This document shows positions 25,223 to 38,195 of a stretch of DNA of 64,000 bases, in pieces; the first letter of the stretch is position 1, and the number at the start of each line of letters is the position of its first letter. Under the pieces are notes generated by a model that had not been told where the DNA came from, did no database searches, and saw only the letters and a program-made list of their open reading frames with translations. Both the position numbers and the translations under genes were made by a program. Source of the stretch: Kineosporia corallincola (GTDB taxonomy: Bacteria > Actinomycetota > Actinomycetes > Actinomycetales > Kineosporiaceae); NCBI RefSeq assembly GCF_018499875.1, contig NZ_JAHBAY010000021.1, positions 1-64,000 of the forward strand. The letters run 5' to 3'.

Positions 25223-25446
25223 GCTCGACGGCTCTCCTTCTCGTCCTTGCCCCACTGGCGTTCCCGGGGCACGTCCATCGACCGGCACAGGGCGAACCAG
25301 ACGTCGCGGTAGGGCTCCCCCGCGTCCATCGCCTGCTCGGCCGTGCGGTTGCCCAGCTCCAGCAGCACGTGGTCACGGACCAGCGTGCGGCCGTGGGCCC
25401 GCCCGAATTCGTCGTCCACCAGTTCCCAGAACTCACTGCTGCGCAC
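25219..25446 (-). CDS. DUF3046 family small protein
   Basis: 75 residues. Its FWELVDDEFG start, ELGNRTAEQAMDAGEPYRDV core and WFALCRSMDVP end match the actinobacterial DUF3046 family, which typically lies beside recA. Function unknown. It is probably the first gene of the operon with the ABC exporter, because its stop overlaps the ATPase start. It is divergent from lhr. Confidence 0.88.
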   Translation of the reverse strand: MRSSEFWELVDDEFGRAHGRTLVRDHVLLELGNRTAEQAMDAGEPYRDVWFALCRSMDVPRERQWGKDEKESRRA

Positions 25447-25613
25447 CGCACGAGCATGCCACCGCCGGGGCGGGGCGCGCGCGGGGATTCCCGGTTCCCG
25501 GCTGTCCGGGAGGACCCGTGCGTGGTCATTGACCTGCGGGGACGGTGATCGAACCGAAATTGTCGGTGGTCCGTGTGAGGATCCTTTCCGTGAGCGAGGG
25601 GGGTGCTGGAGGC

Positions 25614-30581
<4,968 letters not shown>

Positions 30582-30592
30582 CCGCAGCGGCG

Positions 30593-30641
30593 ACACAGTG
30601 GCAGCACAGTGGCAGCACAGGGCAGCACAGGGCAGCACAGC
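30593..30641. repeat. 10-11-bp tandem repeat between lhr and the phosphatase gene
   Basis: About four and a half copies of GCAGCACAGG/GCAGCACAGTG fill the 65-bp gap between two convergent genes. No function is evident. Confidence 0.85.
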
Positions 30642-30646
30642 GGCGG

Positions 30647-31081
30647 TCAGGCCGGGCCGAACCGGCTGACATACCGCTTCTGCCAAGGCGTTTCGACGGC
30701 GTGCCGCGAGTACCGCTCGCGCACGTAAGACACGGCCTCGCCGGGCGGCACCCCGTCGAGCACCGCCAGGCAGGCGAGGGCGGTGCCGGTGCGACCTCGT
30801 CCGCCGTGGCAGGCGATCTCGACACGTTCGTCAGCGGCCCGGGACAGAGCCTCCCGCAGAACGGCCAGGGCCTCATCCTGGTCCGAGGGCAGGCGGAAGT
30901 CGGGCCAGCGGATCCATCGGGCTTCCCAGGCGACCTCCGGGGGCCGCCGGCCCAGCAGGTACACGCCGAACTCCGGGGGCGGACCGGTGGGCGGGCCGTC
31001 GCGCAGGCCGCGCCCCCGTACCAGACGCCCCGACGGCAGGGTGAGCACCCCGGCCGATCCTGCCGGCCATCCCCCGGACAT
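30647..31081 (-). CDS. Tyrosine/dual-specificity phosphatase-like protein
   Basis: 144 residues. The catalytic P-loop CX5R is visible as IACHGGRGRTGTALACL (Cys about 90, Arg about 96), with the general-acid region likely RWPDFRLPSDQDEAL, where the Asp is in WPDF. It has no signal peptide, so it is a cytosolic protein phosphatase; substrates could be proteins or small phosphoesters. The ATG at 31081 is the first in frame. It converges on lhr and is followed upstream by the 52-bp repeat array, so its promoter lies within or near that array. Confidence 0.85.
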   Translation of the reverse strand: MSGGWPAGSAGVLTLPSGRLVRGRGLRDGPPTGPPPEFGVYLLGRRPPEVAWEARWIRWPDFRLPSDQDEALAVLREALSRAADERVEIACHGGRGRTGTALACLAVLDGVPPGEAVSYVRERYSRHAVETPWQKRYVSRFGPA

Positions 31082-31320
31082 CCACGCCCCTCGCCGCTCG
31101 TCGCGCCAGAACTGCGCCCGGCAACCGTCTCACGCGCCGGGCCAGCTGTCTCACCCGCGAAAATTACACCGCGCGGCCAGGATCCGGTCCAGGTCCGGCG
31201 CCGCCCACCCCGGAGCCCCGCCCACCCCGGAGTCCGCCACCACCGGTGCGAGGTCTGTCCCGGGGGGGGTGAGCCCACCCACACCGGCCGGCTCGGCGTG
31301 AGCGTACGCGCCGCCAGGTC

Positions 31321-31598
31321 GTCGAGTTCCGTCGCCCGCACCACTCGACGTGACCGCAGATGTCCCCAAGCCCTCAGGTCCCAGCCGCCGCACCGCTCGA
31401 CGTGACCGCAGGCGTCCCCAAGCCGTCCGGTCCCAGCCGCCGCACCGCTCGACGTGACCGCAGGCGTCCCCAAGCCGTCCGGTCCCAGCCGCCGCACCGC
31501 TCGACGTGACCGCAGGCGCCCCCAAGCCGTCGAGTTCCGTCGCCCGCACCGCCCGACGCGACCGCAAACGTCCCCAGGTTGTTGGGTTCCCCGCCCGC
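31321..31598. repeat. 52-bp direct tandem repeats, about five copies
   Basis: Units start at 31339, 31391, 31443, 31495 and 31547 with CACCGCTCGACGTGACCGCA or close variants; a partial copy precedes them. The second and third units are identical over all 52 bases and the outer units are diverged. There are no spacers, so it is not CRISPR. Each unit contains CGACGTGACCGCAGGCGTCC. Confidence 0.95.
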
Positions 31599-31682
31599 AG
31601 CGCCTGTTTCCGTGATGCGCAGCCGCGCAGGCCCACACACCCGTGCCGGGGCAGGAGGCCTGCGCGGCAGGATGGGGCCGAC

Positions 31683-31700
31683 CCAGGAGGAAGATCCTGG
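31683..31700 (-). terminator. Hairpin immediately after the flavin reductase gene
   Basis: CCAGGA (31683-31688) pairs with TCCTGG (31695-31700) across a six-base loop directly after the stop codon. It is short, without a U run; a probable weak terminator. Confidence 0.45.
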
Positions 31701-32264
31701 TCAGACGGCCTGCGAGTGCAGCTTCACCGCGGCGACGAGCTGATCGAGCAGGCCGGCGACCTCACCCTGACGGCGCTCCATCGGCGCGAGCTCCTGGGTG
31801 CTGGGCTCGACGTCGAAGAACATCGAGAGCGCGACCTGGGCACGCACGTCCACCATGTGGAAGTTGGCCACGATCTGACGCCACTGCTCGACGGCGCGGA
31901 TGCCGCCGTCGGCGCCGAACGACACGAAACCGACCGGCTTGCTGGCCCACTCGGCACCGAGCGAGTCGAAGGCGTTCTTGAAGGCACCGGGCACGCCGTG
32001 GTTGTACTCCGGCGTCACGAAGATGAAGCCGTCCATCGCGTCGACGGCGTCACTCCAGCGCTGCACGTTCGCCGAGTCGTACTTCTTGCCGGCCGCGGCG
32101 GGCACCACCGGCGACGTCAGCAGCGGCACGTCGAACGCCTTCAGGTCGATCAGCTCGAACTCGGCGTCGGTCCGGCCGTCGGTGGCGGACAGCAGCCACT
32201 TGGCGATGGCCTCCGTACGACGCGCGCCGTCGCGGACGGATCCGACGATGATGCCGATCTTCAT
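31701..32264 (-). CDS. NADPH-dependent FMN reductase (flavodoxin-like)
   Basis: 187 residues from ATG 32264 (MKIGIIVGSVRDGARR); the upstream ATG 32276 is in frame, but GGAGAAGG overlaps it and best serves 32264. It is a flavodoxin-fold quinone/azo/chromate-reductase-like enzyme. FMN-phosphate is bound by GSVRDGARR, and the second flavin loop TPEYNHGVPGAFKNAFD is the family hallmark. It is divergent from a MarR regulator with two palindromes between them, so it is probably repressed by that regulator and induced by electrophiles or oxidants. Confidence 0.92.
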   Translation of the reverse strand: MKIGIIVGSVRDGARRTEAIAKWLLSATDGRTDAEFELIDLKAFDVPLLTSPVVPAAAGKKYDSANVQRWSDAVDAMDGFIFVTPEYNHGVPGAFKNAFDSLGAEWASKPVGFVSFGADGGIRAVEQWRQIVANFHMVDVRAQVALSMFFDVEPSTQELAPMERRQGEVAGLLDQLVAAVKLHSQAV

Positions 32265-32278
32265 GACCTTCTCCATAC

Positions 32279-32310
32279 TTGAGTGCTCAATTACTTAGTT
32301 GCGATCGCAA
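32279..32310. promoter_or_regulatory. Two palindromes between the flavin reductase and marR genes
   Basis: TTGAGTGCTCAA (32279-32290) and the perfect palindrome TTGCGATCGCAA (32299-32310) lie head to tail with 20 bp between centres. They sit directly upstream of the reductase start and about 80 bp before the marR ATG. This is the expected layout for MarR control of a divergent target plus autoregulation. Confidence 0.7.
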
Positions 32311-32388
32311 GTACAGCACTGGATGATGGTGACCGCAACCATCGGCTCCGGGATCGGGACCAACGACACACGACGAGGCGGTCAGGTC

Positions 32389-33000
32389 ATGACGGATCGG
32401 CACGATGGACCGGGGACAGCCGGGCTGGAGATCGGGTACGAGGGCCCGGAACGCGGCGGACCGCCCTGGCTCGACCGCTCCGCCGCCGACGCCTGGCTCA
32501 ATCTGGTCGCCGTGATGGAGCTGCTGCCCGTCGCCCTGGACGCCCAGCTCGTGCGCGACAGCGATTTGTCGTTCGCCGAGTTCCTCTGCCTCGCCCAGCT
32601 GGCCGAGGCGGACGGGCACGCCCTGCGCCTCACCGACCTCGCCGCGACCACCAACCTGGGCCTGCCCCGGATCTCCCGGGTGGCCGCCCGGCTCGAGAAG
32701 GACGGGTTCGTGCAGCGGCGCGTGCACGAGAAGGACGGCCGCTCCCGCCAGGTGCGCCTGACCGATGACGGCTGGGGCAAGCTCGCCGAGGCGTCCGCCG
32801 GGCACATCGGCCTGGTCAACGAGATCTTCGTGAACCGGCTCTCCGCCGCGCAGTTCGAACAGCTGACGGCGATCGGCGCGGCGCTGGCCGAGGGGCTCGA
32901 CACGAAAGGGCGGGTGCTGGCCCGGGCACTGCACAGCCGTAACGAGCGGCCGGGCCTGTCCCGCGACCCGGCCGAGCTGCGTGCGGGCCTGAACCCCTGA
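32389..33000 (+). CDS. MarR-family transcriptional regulator
   Basis: 203 residues. The winged helix is readable: FAEFLCLAQLAEADGHALRL, recognition helix NLGLPRISRVAARLEKDGFV, and wing RRVHEKDGRSRQVRLTDDG. It begins with 35 flexible residues. ATG 32389 follows GAGGCGGTCAGG; in-frame upstream codons back to a TTG at 32299 would overlap the palindromes. Divergent from the flavin reductase, which it probably represses. The ligand is unknown; no conserved redox cysteine cluster was seen. Confidence 0.9.
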   Translation: MTDRHDGPGTAGLEIGYEGPERGGPPWLDRSAADAWLNLVAVMELLPVALDAQLVRDSDLSFAEFLCLAQLAEADGHALRLTDLAATTNLGLPRISRVAARLEKDGFVQRRVHEKDGRSRQVRLTDDGWGKLAEASAGHIGLVNEIFVNRLSAAQFEQLTAIGAALAEGLDTKGRVLARALHSRNERPGLSRDPAELRAGLNP

Positions 33001-33021
33001 CCGCACGGATCCGGAGCCAGG

Positions 33022-34314
33022 TCAGGCGGCGACCGGCACCGGTTCGGCCGTGCGGTCCATGCACTTCCAGGCCCCGCCCCGCAACGGTTGCAGGGTCATG
33101 ACGATGTAGACCACCCCGACGACGACCAGGGTCGGCCGCAGCCCGAGATGATCGACGGCGAACCCCGCGCCCAGGCTGCCGAGCGGCATGCCGGCCCAGC
33201 ACCCGGCGTTGACCAGGCCGAACACCCGGGCCCGCATGCGCACGGGGATCCGCTCCAGCTGGACCGTGCCGAGGATCGGGTTGATCGCCCCCGCCGCCAG
33301 CCCGGCCAGGCCCTTCACCACCACCAGCGCCCACAGCGGCAGCCCGGCGGTGAGCAGGAGATACACCGGGCCGCCGCAGATCGTGAACGCCACGACCATG
33401 GTGGGACGCCGGGGCAGCCGGTGCCCGATCGCACCGAACACCAGCGACCCGATCATCGCCCCACCACCCATCACCCCCACCATCAGCCCGAGAGCGACCG
33501 CTCCCCCGAGCTCACGCTGGGCGTAGACCGGCAGCAGCACGGTGCTGCCCGCGGCGTCGAGGAGATTCGTGACCACGACGAGCAGCACGATCGCCCGCAG
33601 CAAAGGCTCACGCACGACGAACTCCAGTCCCTCCCGCATCCCCTTCCAGTACCCCTGCCCCTCTCCCGACCCGGCGTCCACCACGGTGGACGTCGCACTC
33701 GAGTCCTCGAGAGCGTCCACCATCGGGTTCCGGAACCGCACGAGGCAGGCGACGAGCAACGCCGAGACCAGGAACGTGGCGGTGTCGACGAACAGCGCCT
33801 CGAGCGAGCCCAGCGCCACCACGAGGAACCCGGCGGCGGGCGCCCCCAGCAGACGGGCACCGCGCTCCGTGGCCTCCATCCAGCCGACGGCCCGCTCCAG
33901 CGGAACTCCGGCCTCCGCAGCCACTTCCGGCAGCAGGGCACGACGCGCCGTCTGCCCCGGGGCGTCGATCAGCGACCCGGTGAAGAGCAGGGCGAGCACC
34001 ACCCACAGCGGCAGCCCGACCGTGATGTGGAGGATCGGCACCAGGGCGACGAAGAAACCGCCGAAGACGTCGGTGAGGATGCTCGCGCGCCGGTAACCGA
34101 GACGGTCGACGACGGCCCCACCGAACAGGTCGCCGATGACGATGGGGAGGCTCGCGACCACCCCCGCCGCGCCGGTGGCGGAGGCCGAGCCGGTCACCTT
34201 CAGCACGTAGAGCGGCAGGGCGATCAGCGTGATCATGTTGCCGGTCAGGGAGATCGTGTGCGCCGCGTAGAGGGCACGGAGAGGCCTGCCCGTCGTTCCT
34301 GCCACCTGGGTCAT
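33022..34314 (-). CDS. MFS efflux transporter
   Basis: 430 residues with about 12 hydrophobic segments in two bundles and a cytoplasmic loop near residue 200 (RFRNPMVDALEDSSATST). MFS motif A-like FGGAVVDRLGYRRASILTDV lies after helix 2. It resembles the enterobactin/macrolide exporter class. The start overlaps the stop of the upstream ArsR-type regulator by four bases (ATGA), so the pair is one operon under the palindrome at 35127. Substrate unknown; drug or metabolite export is likely. Confidence 0.91.
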   Translation of the reverse strand: MTQVAGTTGRPLRALYAAHTISLTGNMITLIALPLYVLKVTGSASATGAAGVVASLPIVIGDLFGGAVVDRLGYRRASILTDVFGGFFVALVPILHITVGLPLWVVLALLFTGSLIDAPGQTARRALLPEVAAEAGVPLERAVGWMEATERGARLLGAPAAGFLVVALGSLEALFVDTATFLVSALLVACLVRFRNPMVDALEDSSATSTVVDAGSGEGQGYWKGMREGLEFVVREPLLRAIVLLVVVTNLLDAAGSTVLLPVYAQRELGGAVALGLMVGVMGGGAMIGSLVFGAIGHRLPRRPTMVVAFTICGGPVYLLLTAGLPLWALVVVKGLAGLAAGAINPILGTVQLERIPVRMRARVFGLVNAGCWAGMPLGSLGAGFAVDHLGLRPTLVVVGVVYIVMTLQPLRGGAWKCMDRTAEPVPVAA

Positions 34315-35111
34315 TCCGGCCTCCGGAAGAGCTGGTACACGAGGACCGCGGTCTGGGTGCCGGTGCGGTCGTTGGCCACGGACCTGGCTTCCCAGCGCTC
34401 GACCAGATCGTTCACCTCGGACTGGAGCTCACGCATCTGGTCGAGGGTCAGGTGCAGGAAGGCGTCGCCGGTGGTGGACGCCCGCACCCAGTCCGGGTCC
34501 ATCGCCGGCTCGGCGGCCAGGTACTGCTCGAACACCTCGGCGTAGCGCCGCGCGATGGTGCGCCGCAGTTCACCCGAGGCCTGGTGCCGGGCGGGGTCTT
34601 TCAGGTCTTCGGAGGGAGACCAGGAGGTGTACGCGTGCACGGCCCTCCACCAGCGCTCGCGGCGGTCGCGCGCGAGCTCGGGCGCCTCCTCGACGAAACC
34701 GAACTCGGCCAGCTTGCCCACGTGGTAGCTGACCGAACCGGGAGCCTCGTCGACGATCTCGCAGAGCATGCCCACGGACTGCGGCCCCCGCACCCGGAGC
34801 TCGCCGAGCAGCGTGATGCGCAGGGGGTGAGCCAGGACCCGCATGGCCTTCGGGTCGCTGAGCCGCAGCGTGTCGAGGCCCCGGTAGGGCCCGCCGAGCC
34901 GGTCACCGGCTGGGCCGTCGCCCCCGGCCGGGCCCGCGCCGTCCGAGTCGCCGCCGTCCGAGTCGCCGGCATCCAGGCCGCCGTGGGCATCCACGCCGTC
35001 GCCATCCAGCTCAGAGGCGGCGGCCAGGCCCTCGCCGGCCTTCCGCCCGACCTCTGCTGCCCGCTCGCGGCGCCCGTCACTCGATCGCCCAGGGTCCCCG
35101 GTCCAGTTCAT
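34311..35111 (-). CDS. ArsR-type winged-helix regulator
   Basis: 266 residues from ATG 35111 (MNWTGDPG). A disordered Gly/Asp-rich first 75 residues precede a winged helix: DPKAMRVLAHPLRITLLGEL, GMLCEIVDEAPGSVSYHVG (recognition helix) and KLAEFGFVEEAPE. A C-terminal ligand or dimer region of about 100 residues follows. No metal-binding ELCVCD motif is present, so it is not a classical arsenic sensor. A longer reading from 35147 would start inside the palindrome, which supports 35111. It is cotranscribed with the MFS exporter and probably represses it and itself. Confidence 0.9.
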   Translation of the reverse strand: MNWTGDPGRSSDGRRERAAEVGRKAGEGLAAASELDGDGVDAHGGLDAGDSDGGDSDGAGPAGGDGPAGDRLGGPYRGLDTLRLSDPKAMRVLAHPLRITLLGELRVRGPQSVGMLCEIVDEAPGSVSYHVGKLAEFGFVEEAPELARDRRERWWRAVHAYTSWSPSEDLKDPARHQASGELRRTIARRYAEVFEQYLAAEPAMDPDWVRASTTGDAFLHLTLDQMRELQSEVNDLVERWEARSVANDRTGTQTAVLVYQLFRRPE

Positions 35112-35126
35112 GAGCCCGAGCGTAGA

Positions 35127-35156
35127 TGCACAAGAACTCTTGTGCAATGTTCATTG
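35127..35156. promoter_or_regulatory. Operator palindromes upstream of the ArsR-type/MFS operon
   Basis: TGCACAAGA-AC-TCTTGTGCA (35127-35146) is a perfect 9-2-9 inverted repeat, 16 bp upstream of the regulator ATG. It abuts a second perfect palindrome, CAATG-TT-CATTG (35145-35156), sharing two bases. The position fits an autoregulatory site; the divergent glycosylase gene begins 60 bp away and may share the control region. Confidence 0.85.
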
Positions 35157-35215
35157 TCGAACTCCTCGTGCCCGGTGCGGACGCCGTACCGCCCGTCTAC
35201 GGGCATGCTGGGCGG

Positions 35216-36094
35216 ATGCCCGAAGGTGACGTCGTTCTACGGACCGCCCGCCGCCTGCACGCCGCGCTGGCCGGGCGGGAACTGGTCACGGCCGATCTGC
35301 GCTGGCCCTCACTGGCCGCCGAGAACCTGGTCGGCCTGGAGGTGATCGAGGTGGTCGCGATCGGCAAGCACCTGCTGATCCGGCTGGACCAGAACGCCAC
35401 GCTGCACAGCCACCTGCGGATGGAGGGGTCGTGGCACGTGCACCGCACCGGAGAGCCGTGGCGCCGGCCACGCACCGAGCACGAGATCCGGGCGGTGCTG
35501 GCCAACAGCGAATGGACGACGATCGGCCATCACCTCGGGATGCTGGACCTCGTCGCCACCGACCGCGAGCACACGCTGGTGGGACATCTGGGTATGGACA
35601 TCCTCTCGGCCGCCTGGGACCCGGCCGTCGCCGTGCGGCGGGTGCGCGACCAGGGCGATCGCGAGATCGGGCTGGTGCTGCTGGATCAGCGGGTGATCGC
35701 CGGGATCGGGACGTTCTTCATGAGCGAGGCGGCGTTCCTGCGCGGGGTGAACCCGTGGACGCCGACGTCGTCCGTGGGAAAGCTCGACGAGCTGGTGCGC
35801 CTGGCGCACCGGCTGATGGTGGTGAACGTGGACCGGGCCACCCAGGTAACCACCGGCAACGCCCGCAAGGGTCAGGAGGCCTACGTGCACGCCCGGTCCG
35901 GGCGACCGTGCCGGCGGTGCGGCACGACGATCCGGGTGGCCCAGCTGGGCGAGGCGCCGAACGACCGGGCGGTGTTCTGGTGCCCGCACTGCCAGCCGGG
36001 GACGGTGCCGACCGACGACGGACGGGTGCGACGCCCCCTGGGCGCGACCCCCGCTCCGGCGGGACGGCGGACGCGGTCGCCCTACCGGCGCTGA
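35216..36094 (+). CDS. nei: Fpg/Nei-family DNA glycosylase (endonuclease VIII-like)
   Basis: Base-excision glycosylase/AP lyase for oxidised bases, 292 residues. Mature N-terminal catalytic PEG (Pro2, Glu3) in MPEGDVVLRTARRL indicates the Nei branch (Fpg has PELPE). H2TH region: LLDQRVIAGIGTFFMSEAAF. The zinc finger has CRRCG and CPHC separated by 16 residues and ends near QPG. The start is fixed by the need for Pro2. It is divergent from the ArsR/MFS operon and convergent with clgR. Gene symbol nei is by family. Confidence 0.92.
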   Translation: MPEGDVVLRTARRLHAALAGRELVTADLRWPSLAAENLVGLEVIEVVAIGKHLLIRLDQNATLHSHLRMEGSWHVHRTGEPWRRPRTEHEIRAVLANSEWTTIGHHLGMLDLVATDREHTLVGHLGMDILSAAWDPAVAVRRVRDQGDREIGLVLLDQRVIAGIGTFFMSEAAFLRGVNPWTPTSSVGKLDELVRLAHRLMVVNVDRATQVTTGNARKGQEAYVHARSGRPCRRCGTTIRVAQLGEAPNDRAVFWCPHCQPGTVPTDDGRVRRPLGATPAPAGRRTRSPYRR

Positions 36095-36142
36095 GCGCGG
36101 GCGGAGGTGGCCGACACCGCGACCGATCGGGCGGCAAAACGA

Positions 36143-36177
36143 CACCGCCCCGGGCACAGACGATCCCGGGGCAGGTG
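36143..36177. terminator. Bidirectional terminator between nei and clgR
   Basis: CACCGCCCCGGG (36143-36154) pairs with CCCGGGGC-a-GGTG (36165-36177), a 12-bp stem with one bulge and a ten-base loop. The minus-strand side is followed by GTCGTTTTG, giving the U run for clgR. Confidence 0.8.
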
Positions 36178-36197
36178 TGCGGTGTGGAGATCCGGGC

Positions 36198-36509
36198 TTA
36201 TGCGGCCCCGGCCAGCTCGCCGGCCAGCCCGTCGGGCACGGTGTCAGGCACACGGACGGCTGCGGGCACGATGTTCTCGGCCGCGGCGACCCGTTCGCTC
36301 ACCTCGTGCAGCACCGAGGACAGCGGGACGTCGAGAGCCCCGCAGATCGATGCCAATAGCTCGGACGACGCCTCCTTCTGACCGCGCTCGACCTCGCTCA
36401 GGTAGCCGAGGGAGACACGGGCCACCGAGGACACCTCACGCAGGGTGCGGCCCTGCTGGCGCCTGGCATCGCGGAGCACGTCGCCGATCTCCTGTCGTAG
36501 AAGCACCAT
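36198..36509 (-). CDS. clgR: ClgR-type XRE regulator of Clp proteolysis genes
   Basis: 103 residues. The HTH and flanks read [11 protein letters not shown]-type sequence with the ClgR-typical block [20 protein letters not shown] and [17 protein letters not shown], which I recognise from ClgR of Streptomyces, Corynebacterium and Mycobacterium. The ATG at 36509 has a strong AAAGGAGGG; an extra 99 codons in frame upstream are intergenic. ClgR activates clp protease, chaperone and other stress genes and is itself a ClpP substrate in relatives. It is the last gene of the ftsK-rimO-pgsA-cinA row, 396 bp beyond cinA, so it likely has its own promoter. Confidence 0.93.
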   Translation of the reverse strand: MVLLRQEIGDVLRDARRQQGRTLREVSSVARVSLGYLSEVERGQKEASSELLASICGALDVPLSSVLHEVSERVAAAENIVPAAVRVPDTVPDGLAGELAGAA

Positions 36510-36905
36510 GGCGCGCCCTCCTTTCTGTGGTCCTACCCTCGGCGCCCCGCCCGGAAGGCGGGACTCGACGGTGTTGGCACCATCTTGCCCCCGAACCGTT
36601 ACGACCGTGTGGCCGACAGTCCGGCGTCCGTTCGACTTGACGGACTGTTCTGTACCCCGGTCGTTCAGCGGGCGCGGTGGTTGAGGACCGGCCGATGCGC
36701 GTCGTGGTGGTTTTACCGTACCCCGCGGCACCGACAACGGTCGCGTAGGAGTCCGAACTGCGTGTGCCGGGACAGCACGTTCGGACCGGTTGGCAGCTGG
36801 CGACATGTTGTGCTCAACGGTGGTCGTGGCGCACGTGTTCCAGGGTTGAGGCGACCTGACTCACCTTTGATCGGCCCTTGACGTTCGGCGGCCGGTGTGA
36901 AGCAG
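36510..36905. other. 396-bp region upstream of clgR
   Basis: No gene seen. It probably holds the clgR promoter and regulatory sites. One long inverted repeat, TCCGAAC (36752-36758) and GTTCGGA (36779-36785), encloses GTGC/GCAC (36764-36767 and 36775-36778) and could form a bulged hairpin after cinA. A consensus ClgR site could not be identified by eye. Confidence 0.6.
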
Positions 36906-37550
36906 TCAGCAGGCCACGTCGATCAGCAGTTCGAGCAGCCGGGCGGCGCTTCCCAGCCGCACCGCGGCCCGGTCGCCGGGCAGGTCCAGCCGAACCACCA
37001 GCGCCGTGACCTCGCCGTTACCTACAGGCCGGTAAAACTGCTGATCAGTCGCCGGTTCACGACACACGTCGCGCGGCCCGGCGACAGCCACGAAGACCCG
37101 CCCGGCGGGGGCACCGTCGGCCGGGCCGGGCCCGGCGACACCGGTCGTGGCGAGCCCGAAATCGGCCTTGAGCAGACGCCTCACCCCCAGCGCCATCTGC
37201 GCGGCGACGTCCGGATCGACCGGTCCCCGGGCCGTCAGCAGGTCCGGATCCACGCCCAGCACGTCACGTTTCACCTCTGTGGCATACGCCACGACGGCGC
37301 CACGCAGCACTGCCGACGCACCCGCGATCGCCACCAGCGAGGCCGAGACCATGCCGCCGGTGAGCGATTCGGCGACCGCCACGGTGCGCCCTTGTTCGCT
37401 CAGGGCAGAAACGATCTGGGCCGCACTCTGATCGACATCCGCAGCTGTCTCGCCGGCGATGTCGGCGTGATGGGGCGACGCCGCGAGCTCGGTCTCGTCC
37501 GCCTCACCCGGCTGCGGATCCGGCCGCGGGACATCCTCGGTCTGCGTCAT
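36906..37550 (-). CDS. cinA: Nicotinamide-nucleotide amidase (CinA C-terminal domain/PncC)
   Basis: 214 residues. Stand-alone CinA C-domain that deamidates NMN: AAQIVSALSEQGRTVAVAES, then TGGMVSASLVAIAGASAVLRG, YATEVKRDVLGV, ATTGVAGPGPADG and GRVFVAVAG. The N-terminal 45 residues are acidic and not conserved. ATG 37550 is preferred over GTG 37556. It follows pgsA by 36 bp, which is the order I recall for Streptomyces and mycobacteria. Confidence 0.93.
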   Translation of the reverse strand: MTQTEDVPRPDPQPGEADETELAASPHHADIAGETAADVDQSAAQIVSALSEQGRTVAVAESLTGGMVSASLVAIAGASAVLRGAVVAYATEVKRDVLGVDPDLLTARGPVDPDVAAQMALGVRRLLKADFGLATTGVAGPGPADGAPAGRVFVAVAGPRDVCREPATDQQFYRPVGNGEVTALVVRLDLPGDRAAVRLGSAARLLELLIDVAC

Positions 37551-37586
37551 GAACACAGACTGCCACCGGCGCCCGGCGGCGCCCGC

Positions 37587-38195
37587 TCAGGAGGCCGGTG
37601 CGCCGCTGTGTCGCTCGCGGCGCACCGTGCGCCGCAGCCGCACGGCCTGGAACACGTAGTCCAGACCGGTGACCAGGGTCAGGGCCACGGCGACACCCAT
37701 GCAGACGAAGGCCAGCGGCTCCACCACCCCGGGCAGGGGCGCCACCATCAGCGAGATCGCCATCGACTGCACCACGGTCTTCGCCTTGCCGCCGCGGCTG
37801 GCCGCCATCACGCCGTACCTGATCATGAAGAACCGCATCACCGTGATGCCGAGCTCGCGGACGAGCACGACCACGGTCACCCACCACCACAGCGCCCCGA
37901 CGATCGACAGCGAGATCAGCGCCGCCCCGATCAGGGCCTTGTCGGCGATCGGGTCGGCGATCTTGCCCAGGTCGGTGACCAGGCCCCGGCTGCGGGCCAG
38001 GTCACCGTCGATGCGGTCGGTGATGATCGCCGCCAGGAAGGCCACCGTGGCGGCGATGCGCCAGCTGGTGACGTGCCCGTCGTCGTGCAGCATCAGGAAG
38101 ACGAACAGCGGCACCAGGGCGATCCGCAGCGCCGTCAGGGCGTTGGCGATGTTCCAGTTGCTGGGCTTGCTGGGCGGCGTGGTCGAGGCGTTCAC
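37587..38195 (-). CDS. pgsA: CDP-diacylglycerol-glycerol-3-phosphate 3-phosphatidyltransferase
   Basis: Integral membrane CDP-alcohol phosphotransferase, 202 residues, making phosphatidylglycerol phosphate. The family motif D(x2)DG(x2)AR(x8)G(x3)D(x3)D reads [20 protein letters not shown] followed by ADPIADK. It has about five or six helices, starting with [20 protein letters not shown]. The C-terminus is basic. The ATG overlaps the rimO stop (ATGA). Paralogs making phosphatidylinositol phosphate or cardiolipin share the motif; the operon context favours PgsA. Confidence 0.92.
   Translation of the reverse strand: MNASTTPPSKPSNWNIANALTALRIALVPLFVFLMLHDDGHVTSWRIAATVAFLAAIITDRIDGDLARSRGLVTDLGKIADPIADKALIGAALISLSIVGALWWWVTVVVLVRELGITVMRFFMIRYGVMAASRGGKAKTVVQSMAISLMVAPLPGVVEPLAFVCMGVAVALTLVTGLDYVFQAVRLRRTVRRERHSGAPAS

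Larger units (their letters stand above)
31082..31700. other. 619-bp intergenic region containing a repeat array
   Basis: No gene is supported. Open frames on both strands run through it, but they are products of high GC and of the 52-bp repeat, whose length is not a multiple of three, so every frame is read in turn. It contains the array (31321-31598) and a hairpin next to the flavin reductase stop. Confidence 0.75.

Noticed and set aside
31321-31598. CRISPR array
   Set aside because: Direct repeats without unique spacers and no cas genes nearby.
33088-34545. 485-residue plus-strand frame opposite the MFS gene
   Set aside because: His/Gln/Arg/Pro-rich composition typical of the antisense of a high-GC membrane protein gene.
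36752-36785. Second SOS box (GAAC and GTTC)
   Set aside because: The half-sites are 20 bp apart rather than 4, so LexA would not bind; kept only as a hairpin.
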